NCBI RefSeq assembly: GCF_947507565.1
Contig: NC_089181.1
Coordinates: 2,241,614-2,305,613, forward strand
Source of the DNA: Oscarella lobularis
Lineage: Eukaryota; Porifera; Homoscleromorpha; Homosclerophorida; Oscarellidae
Length of the DNA: 64,000 nucleotides
Direction: 5' to 3'
Shown: in pieces, positions 58,401 to 64,000 of the stretch
How positions within the stretch are numbered: position 1 is the stretch's first letter
How the letters are laid out: every line of letters begins with the position of its first letter
Translations under genes and position numbers: made by a program
The notes under the pieces: model-generated
Database searches by the model: none
What the model was told of the DNA's origin: nothing
What the model saw: only the letters and a program-made list of their open reading frames with translations

Positions 58401-61400
58401 CCTTCATGGAATCGACCTAAAGGCACTAGGTGAGTGAAAGCAATTCCTTTCGAGAAACGGTCCGTACCTGCTCCCTGACCATCATTTCGTGCGACTCCAA
58501 CATCAATTCGAATTTATCCCAGCGAGTGTGCAGCTGAGCTAGCTGCTCCGATCCGCCCCCGGCAACAGATCGAAGCAACTTGTTCTTCATCTCGGCTCTT
58601 TCGAACAACGGCTTAATCTAGAACACCGTCATCAACAGCCAAAACACGAGATTCTCTTTCTACCTGCGGCCTTCTAGACGACAGTTCAGTGTGCAGCTGA
58701 TTTGCCTTTCCTATCTCTTCGACGCTTTGCGGACGCGTCGAGAGATCGTCGACGGCACCCGAAAGAAAAGTATCAATCGATTGAACGTTTAGCGTTATCG
58801 AACGACGCAACGACGACAGCAGAGAGTCGTAGAGTCGTTGGATGTGATCGTCAATCGTCGCCTTTACAGGAACGGTCGAAACGACGACGCAATCCACTTT
58901 GATAGAACTAAAAAAGAAAGAATGTCGACTGTCAGGTTGGAAACAAGGGCATTATTAGAAGGCCGACGTTTCTTTATTAACAGTCTAATGATTTAGCATC
59001 CTTTCCCTTACGGAGTCTCCATATGGAATGCGTAGAGCTCCAGTACACACAAGATGCAGACTAACGTTCTGCAGACGGACCTCTCTTTTTTACCTTGGAA
59101 GTTTCTCTGCCTCTCTTCCTTTGGCCTTTAGCTCCCTGAAATTCTTTTCCCAATCCTGTACCGTTTCCAGCTGTTCGTCGACCAACGCTTCCAAATCGAT
59201 TTGGCCCAGGATGACCCAGTCTCGAAATATGTCCAACGCGGCAACGAGTCGACGAAACAGCGCCTCGGCTTTGCGATAGACGGCATGAAACGACTTGGCA
59301 TTCCGATCGACCATCGCAGAAAATATCGTCGACGTTGCCGAGCCGCTTTTTTGACTGATGACCGAGACTCCGTTGAAGTGAAAAGGAATGCACATGAACT
59401 TTTTCATTTCTCGGTAATATTTCGCTTTGATTTCTTCAAAAGGAGGACGAAATTGCAAGCGCTGTTGCCTAACGAAAAATGAAGCATGTCAGGAATACAA
59501 CGAGTAATCGTTAAAAAAACGTCAAGACAATTTTAAAAAATCGTCAAGACAATTTAAAAATCGTCAAGACAATTTTTAAAATCGTCAAGACAATTTTTAA
59601 AATCGTCAAGACAATTTTTAAAAATCGTTATTAAAAATCAATGGGGACGGTCTTACTCTTCAGTATCACTACAGTCCTTAAAAATCAATGGGGACGGAAT
59701 TATTCTTTTCTGTAGACGAATTTATAACGAAATTTGTCTTTAGATATACAATTTTTATCTAATACAGTCGGTATTAGTACCGTTCAAAAGTTTTGATCAA
59801 AATCGGAAGTGGGGCCCCTTTCGCGTAGTTTGACCGTTCAAAGGGGCGTTAAAAGGTCAAAAAACGCGTCTCTTTCACGTAAAATTTTTTTTAAAATTTA
59901 AAAAGGTTACGACACTTGATACAAACCACACGGAAGACGGTGCTATGGAGGTTTATCCGGTATCAGAGGTATCTCACAGGCGCAGCGGAGCTATTGGACT
60001 AGGAAGGCCGGAGCCCTTGTCGGGTGAGGAGAATGACCGACCACCGGGCCATGATGGTCAAACCCTTGGGGAGAGTTTCCAACTCCCTTCTATCCTAGCC
60101 AAGAGCTCATGCTCCTGCTACTGATAGGTATATGGAAATGCTGGGTATATATACAACAACGCTGCTGGGGTCACTTCAACTGCAGCTTTTCACCATAAAA
60201 GTGCGCTGATTGAACCAAAACCACTCTTAATCAGCCGCAAATGCGTTTCTGACCCCACAAACAAAACGAATTTTGTGAAAAATCAATCGAAAACGCGAAA
60301 GATCGACAATTAAACGCGTGCAACGTACGCAGGGCACGCCCTGTCACGCTACATATGACGTCAGTTGTAACGCATGACAAAACGCTTCATACGAGCAAGA
60401 AGAGGCGAAGAATTGGCCGCAAAGGGCATTGGGAGTCTACTCTAAAGACATTTTATCGCTCTTTGGAGGCAAAAAGCGAACGGATGCTTAGTAACGACAA
60501 TAAGCTTGGTCAGCAAAATCTAGGTGATACATGCCGGGCTACATGCCGCCTCTATAACGTACGGGCATCGCGGAACGTGCGCTACACTGACAGTACTGGC
60601 GCGCCGTGCGCTATTTTCAGTCGTTCCTTAAATCGTCAAGACAATTTTTAAAATCATCAAGACAACTTTAAAAATCGTCAAGACAAATTTTAAACATCGT
60701 CAAGACAATTTTAAAAAATCGTCAAGACAATTTTAAAAAATCTATGATAAAAACGTCCCGTACTGTGCACGTTACACGGGATAAAATGATGTGGCATCTC
60801 ATCTACGTTGAAAAAGACGCGGTGTAGCCGTCTCCTCTGCAGTAATTATTGCAAGCGGACGGCCAACTATTCTGCAGTAATTATTGCAAGGGACAGGCCG
60901 TCATAACGTTTTAGTAGTATGGGTCGGCGATAGGCGAGTGGGGACCCCACCAACCCATGTGGGCAGAACCCTGGGAAGTAGTCATCGACTTTTTCACTTA
61001 CTGGAAAACGACTTCCACTTTAATTTCCGGGAGATTTTCATTCAGAGTTTCGAGGCCCATCTGATATTGGTGTTCTAGAGCTTTGTACAGCTGATGATCC
61101 CAGTGACTCTTCCACAGTTTCATGCAGGAAGGATCAAATCCCTGAAGAAAAGCATTACTCTACCAATAGCGCCGATGCCCCCTGCCATGTACAGTACCTG
61201 CTGAACCAACGAGGCCATTATTTGCCTTATATCCAAAAGAATGTCTTTCCACTTCTGCTTCTGTCTCAACAAGTCGATGTTCATCAATTGAACGACCTTG
61301 TCGCCAATGACTGCGTGACACTTCCTCAACCGTCGATTTTCCGTCATCAATTTGTCGGCGACGGCCTGCAGACGACCGATGTATCGTTCCAATTCCTGCG

Positions 61401-64000
61401 GATCGTCCCACGTGATTTGTACTCGATCGCCTTTATCAACGGCCCCCTCCTTCGGATTTCTTATAACTGCTTCGAACGCCTTGGCCGAGTCGATCATCAT
61501 TGGCTGCTGACTGACGATCATCTGCTGATCGATAGTGTTATAGAAGTGAGCAACCTGTCATGGAACGAATCAAAGTCGTCGGTGAGACAACGAAAAGCAC
61601 GGCACCTGCTTCAGTATGATCCCGTGTTTCTGAAATTTGCTCGCCGTATTTGCAGTGTGCTGTATCTTCGCCGGAATCGTGAATCCCAAAGCGGCAAGCT
61701 GGCGCACTTCCCTCACCAACGTAACCAACCGGTCACTGTAGAAGACGCGCAGCTTTCGATCCTTGTGTCCCAATTCCATCAGTCGACCCGTCGTTTCCAG
61801 ACTACACATAGAATACAGTTGTCCAAGTAGAAATAACTGCTATGAACTATCCTAGCTAAAAGGGGTCCTTCTAATCAACTCCGATGTCTGGAAACTACAG
61901 TGTTAGATAAAACTGCAAGGCAAACAAAGAAATGCGTCGTTTGACCAAAAAACGCGCCTCTTTCACGTAGAAGTATTTAAAAACAAGGGAGTGGTGATCA
62001 TGACTAGGGAGGCGTGCTTTTGTATCACCCTTGATGCCGTTGGGCGACCACTAGGCCACCCTGGGGAAAGTTCAGCCAAGCTAGCCACGAGCTCTGACTC
62101 CTCTGCGCACGTCGGGTGTATATATGTATATATATGCATGCACGTAGTAACAAGAGTACATTTTGGTCAGCCTACCACAGGGTAGGGTGTGACAAAGGTT
62201 GGTGGTTCTAATTTCCCAGACGTGCCAGAGCGGCACCTTACCCCAATGGATCTTTCCTATTGTCGATGGCGGCTTGAGTGCTTCGCGACCAGTTGTCAAA
62301 TTGGTCTCGCTGATAGGCGTCCAATTCGTCCTGCAATTCCAAAGCTTCTCGCCGAAAAGCTTTGAATCCAGCTAAGTCGTTCAAGAGCTGCTCCGCCGTT
62401 TCCAGAGTGTCCTTCACTTTCGCTTCCATTTGACGAGCAAACACGACGTTGTTAACGACGTCGGAGAGATTTTTGCCCTTTGCCGCAGATACGGAATCTC
62501 GGGTCTCGTTTGATGACAACGACGCAGCGCCACTTCCACTGTGAACAGAATAGTCGTCTCGCATGGACTTGACGTAAGCCGCCAGCTGACCCAGGAGCGT
62601 CTCTCTAAGAATGAACATGCATGAATTGAGAAAGTACGAGGATTTGACTACCTCTCTGACGCCAATTCCGTACTGATCTTTGGACGCTTGATAAGCTCCT
62701 TGAACCTTTGAAACTCTCGTAAAAGCTAAACAAATGCTACTAAACCAAAAATCTTTTTAATTGAACAAGCACTCTCTGAAACCTGATGAGCTGATGCCTT
62801 GATGTCGCGAAATTGTCTCCTCAGTTTTCCTGCAATTCGACTCTCCGCCGGAGCCATTAGTCGCTCATATTGGCTAACAGCCGCCGTCCAGAGAGGTTGC
62901 GTGTACGGATTATACTGCAAGGGATTCAAACCGGAAAAGGCCGAAAACGCCTCCGACGTACGCAACTCGTCGCTCTCCTGTGAACTAAGTAAACGTACCA
63001 AATGCTCGTGCACAGTTCGAAGCGTCGAAATCTACAGAAATAAGAATTGGGGCTTCTTTGGCGGCGTTTTTTATCGTGATCTCCTATGCATACTTCTTCG
63101 AGTCTTCGTCCAAACTGCTGCACTCCTTCAGCGGAGTATTTCTCCCCTTTCCACGGATGCGGTCCATAGCGCTTCCACATCTGCCCGGTCAACTGTTCCA
63201 CGGCACTCGCCCATTTCTCGCAGACCATCTGCCCCATGGCCAACGATTCCTTCACGGCGTGATAGGGTCCACGCCAGAAGTCCAATTCGCCGAGCTGACG
63301 CTGCACGAAACAGCACAACGCACCGCCAACGACGTCCATCAGACGAACCATGCGTCGTTCGGGATAAGGCGGCTCGAAATCGGTCTGTTTCCACACTTCG
63401 TCGAGCGTGTCCTGCGTCACTTCGACGAGCTCGACGGCGTCGACGAGCGCTCGTTCGCCGACCGACGCAAAATCTTTAGCCATCGTTTGCAAGAGCTCGC
63501 GAAAGTGAGCGGCGCGTTCGCGCGCGTCCAACTTCGAACCGGAAACGGACGATTCGACCCAATATTGAAATTCGTCGACGGGCGTGAGAATGCCGCCCAA
63601 GCTCGCGTTCTCGTCCGCGACGCGAGACGATTTCTTTCCCTGACGTCGAATGACGCTGCCCAAGCCGGCTTCCAATTCGCCGAGGAGATTCTGCAATTTT
63701 GGATCGAAATTGCGACTGTACGCGTCGTCTTGGAGAAGAAGCGGCGCGTAGACGCGACGCACCGCGTGATAGAGCGACGACGCCGGCGAATCGTCGAGCA
63801 TCGACGAAACGAACACGTTGCTATGTACGTTGTCAGGGGTGACGACCGTCGGACGAAGTTTGAAGAAGACGAGAAGGTTCGCGTCGTCGACGACGCCCGT
63901 TTCGTTCGGCGGGCGGATTTTGTTGCTCAAGCCGATTTTTTTCGCGCCTTCGCGTCGCGCCGCCAAGAGGGGAACGTTGCCGTCGTCGAGAAAGGAGTTG
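40411..64000 (-). CDS. DYNC2H1: Cytoplasmic dynein 2 (IFT dynein) heavy chain, 5' end beyond window
   Basis: The stop TAA is at 40411-40413. Many exons run to the right edge, where the outermost (63094 to beyond 64000) encodes FLDDGN, then [18 protein letters not shown] and [20 protein letters not shown] near the N-terminus. In order: tail and linker 56.8-64 kb; AAA1 Walker [11 protein letters not shown] (~55915-55940); AAA2 GPSGSGKST (~54815-54840); AAA3 GPEGCGK (~53650-53670); AAA4 GRSGVGRRT (~49100-49125), where the Arg-for-Lys change is, from memory, also seen in this subfamily; stalk and microtubule-binding tip 47.3-48.3 kb; AAA5 44.4-45.1 kb; AAA6 42.4-43.2 kb; C-terminal [19 protein letters not shown] (~40930-40990) and [13 protein letters not shown]. 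These end blocks identify DYNC2H1 rather than axonemal chains. It is the retrograde intraflagellar transport motor. Four introns hold the repeat DNA. Confidence 0.94.
45262..46195. repeat. 48-bp hairpin minisatellite (DYNC2H1 intron), left block
   Basis: About 19 units with a 48-bp period: 'GAGAGTCTGTTGGCCA' followed by a self-complementary part (CTCTTGTAAT ... ATTACAAGAG). Unit starts at 45493, 45541 and 45589 give the exact period. Some units are shortened in the middle, but the two complementary arms are kept. Toward 46,190 units diverge. Confidence 0.9.
46196..47019. mobile_element. Dispersed repeat element, copy B (inside the 48-bp minisatellite)
   Basis: This block carries the family's core: 'TTACGACACTTGATACAAAC', 'ACGGAAGACGGTGCTATGG', 'GACCACCGGGCCATGATGG', 'AACTCCCTTCTATCCTAGCC', then 'GCTGGGTATATATA' and the trailing 'CGCCCTGTCACGCTACATA', 'AATAAGCTTGGTCAGCA' modules. 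It is nearly collinear with copy E (59.6-60.6 kb). The 48-bp minisatellite lies immediately on both sides. It has no coding capacity. Confidence 0.75.
47020..47235. repeat. 48-bp hairpin minisatellite, right block
   Basis: Four to five further, more divergent units with the 'CTGTAATTTATTACA' and 'GTTGGCCAGTCTCTTGCAAT' parts resume directly after element copy B. Confidence 0.8.
47236..47300. repeat. Stacked short palindromes
   Basis: Consecutive inverted repeats: CCTGTGGCCACAG, CACAGGTACACCTGTG (47254-47269), ACAGAGATCTCTGT (47273-47286). They lie at the end of the minisatellite block and about 45 bp before the next DYNC2H1 exon. Confidence 0.75.
50181..51478 (-). mobile_element. Dispersed element copy C with inverted ends and an endonuclease ORF
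   Basis: The motif 'GGGTCGGCGATAGGCGAGTG' at about 50193 (plus) recurs as its reverse complement at about 51435-51465, so the block has inverted ends of roughly 50 bp. Between them are the shared family segments at 50400-50768 (near-identical to 34.8-35.1 kb) and, on the minus strand, the coding fragment described separately. It sits in a 3.2-kb DYNC2H1 intron (about 50098-53340). Confidence 0.7.
50695..51390 (-). CDS. Non-LTR retrotransposon C-terminal fragment: CCHC finger and restriction-like endonuclease
   Basis: An open frame of 231 residues on the minus strand. A C-x-C...C...H...C cluster ([17 protein letters not shown]) comes first. It is followed by [20 protein letters not shown], which fits the PD-X(12-14)-D core of the restriction-like endonuclease domain of R2/CRE-type non-LTR elements. 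A '[22 protein letters not shown]' block follows, as seen C-terminal to that domain in such proteins. The reverse transcriptase part is absent and the 5' side runs into the element's end, so this is a truncated, non-autonomous copy. Family placement is from motif order; a profile search would settle it. Confidence 0.65.
   Translation of the reverse strand: MPGGWSISSLWLDVPMLRQIQLCNCGVVCDARGYHVMTCPKDGGAIRRHDMVQDIWFRMLRSVNFRCELEKSNEFSDKKRPDIGVYNFDQGKKILLDVSITHPLGVNVQSQAANVSGFAATQKDQKKVDKYRAVAGSLGYLFDPLVMEVYGRWSPIARDFFRKAAVRPSIDFVNDRAAFVNYWRKRLSVGLQRGNATIILNKIKAIFPCSATRASSLPANTDIRCFGSDLH
51479..52250. repeat. 20/19-bp pyrimidine-rich minisatellite
   Basis: About 40 units of CTATGCCTTTTGCCTTCTCC (20 bp), with 19-bp (one T fewer) and CCC/CTA variants, form a strongly strand-biased (C+T-rich) tract. 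All three plus-strand frames stay open through the array and give repetitive 'FCLLPMP'-like peptides. These are a by-product of the repeat, not a gene. Confidence 0.92.
52251..53170. mobile_element. Dispersed repeat element, copy D (partial)
   Basis: It begins with degenerate 'CAAGACAATTTTTAAAATGG' repeats related to those around copy E, then 'CCTTCTATCCTAGCCACAC', 'GCTGGGTATTTATATAGG', 'CGCCCTGTCACGCTACATTG' and the 'TCTATTCTAAAGACATTCGG' module shared with copies A, B and E. The segment around 52375-52410 also matches, inverted, the DNA at 34414-34443 in ZFYVE26. The rest of this intron, to about 53340, shows no clear feature. Confidence 0.65.
59515..59640. repeat. ~21-bp A/T-rich minisatellite, left block
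   Basis: Five to six units of 'CGTCAAGACAATTTTTAAAAT' lie in a DYNC2H1 intron, directly before element copy E. Confidence 0.85.
59641..60625. mobile_element. Dispersed repeat element, copy E
   Basis: This is collinear with copy B: 'CGTCTCTTTCACGTAAAA', 'GTTACGACACTTGATACAAA', 'ACGGAAGACGGTGCTATGG', 'GACCACCGGGCCATGATGG', 'CTTCTATCCTAGCC', 'GCTGGGTATATATACAAC', 'CGCCCTGTCACGCTACATA', 'ATAAGCTTGGTCAGCA'. It is bounded on both sides by the same 21-bp minisatellite. No open frame of note. Confidence 0.75.
60626..60745. repeat. ~21-bp A/T-rich minisatellite, right block
   Basis: The 'AATCGTCAAGACAATTTTTA' unit resumes for about five units right after copy E. It is followed by 'TACTGTGCACGTTACAC' and the 'TAGTATGGGTCGGCGATAGG' terminal motif (near 60911), also found in copies A and C. 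Confidence 0.85.
61930..62190. mobile_element. Dispersed repeat element, copy F (short remnant)
   Basis: A remnant with 'AACGCGCCTCTTTCACGTAG', a degenerate 'CGACCACTAGGCCACCCTGG' and 'CTAGCCACGAGCTC', then 'GTGTATATATGTATATATAT'. It lies in the DYNC2H1 intron between about 61804 and 62239. Confidence 0.6.

Noticed and set aside
1..64000. tRNA, rRNA or CRISPR arrays
   Set aside because: No tRNA-like A/B-box cloverleaf or rRNA segment was noticed by eye; direct repeats present are intronic minisatellites without spacer diversity, in a eukaryotic context.

Overview
The window is eukaryotic nuclear DNA from an animal with a compact genome. Genes are packed head-to-head, tail-to-tail and end-to-end with gaps of 16 to about 240 bp. 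Most introns are about 45-160 bp with GT-AG (sometimes GC-AG) ends. The gene set is metazoan: striatin, exocyst Sec3, SRP9, spastizin, diphthamide DPH4, a MYLIP-type FERM-RING ligase and the IFT dynein heavy chain. An early-branching invertebrate such as a sponge fits best, but that is inference from compactness and gene content, not something a marker gene here proves.

Layout. 1-2.85 kb: two tandem GH35 beta-galactosidase-like genes, the first cut by the window edge. 2.87-5.93 kb: two UDP-glycosyltransferase genes on the minus strand. 6.03-7.26 kb: a DNase I-family gene with a GPI-type tail. 7.41-7.76 kb: SRP9 (minus), divergent from striatin (7.99-12.02 kb, 18 exons). 12.23-16.24 kb: exocyst component 1 (25 exons, including a 21-nt micro-exon). 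16.40-22.20 kb: a multi-exon gene for an unrecognised, probably type I membrane glycoprotein; one intron carries a tandem 600-bp repeat with long palindromes. 22.23-23.08 kb: a decayed MMAA-type GTPase gene (minus). 23.1-25.1 kb: gene-poor DNA with many short hairpins and CG tracts. 25.12-37.86 kb: ZFYVE26/spastizin (minus), divergent from DNAJC24/DPH4 (37.93-38.50 kb). 38.65-40.25 kb: a MYLIP-like E3 ligase (minus). 40.41 kb to the right edge: cytoplasmic dynein 2 heavy chain (DYNC2H1, minus), whose N-terminus lies just outside.

The large introns of DYNC2H1 and one intron of ZFYVE26 hold nearly all the repetitive DNA. It consists of several copies of one dispersed element family, a non-LTR retrotransposon C-terminal fragment with a restriction-like endonuclease domain, and several distinct minisatellites. 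Two element copies are flanked on both sides by the same minisatellite, which is the most unusual structural pattern in the window.

Exons were assigned by eye from splice-site phase, open frame and recall of family sequences; individual boundaries can be off by one or a few bases. No database search was possible.
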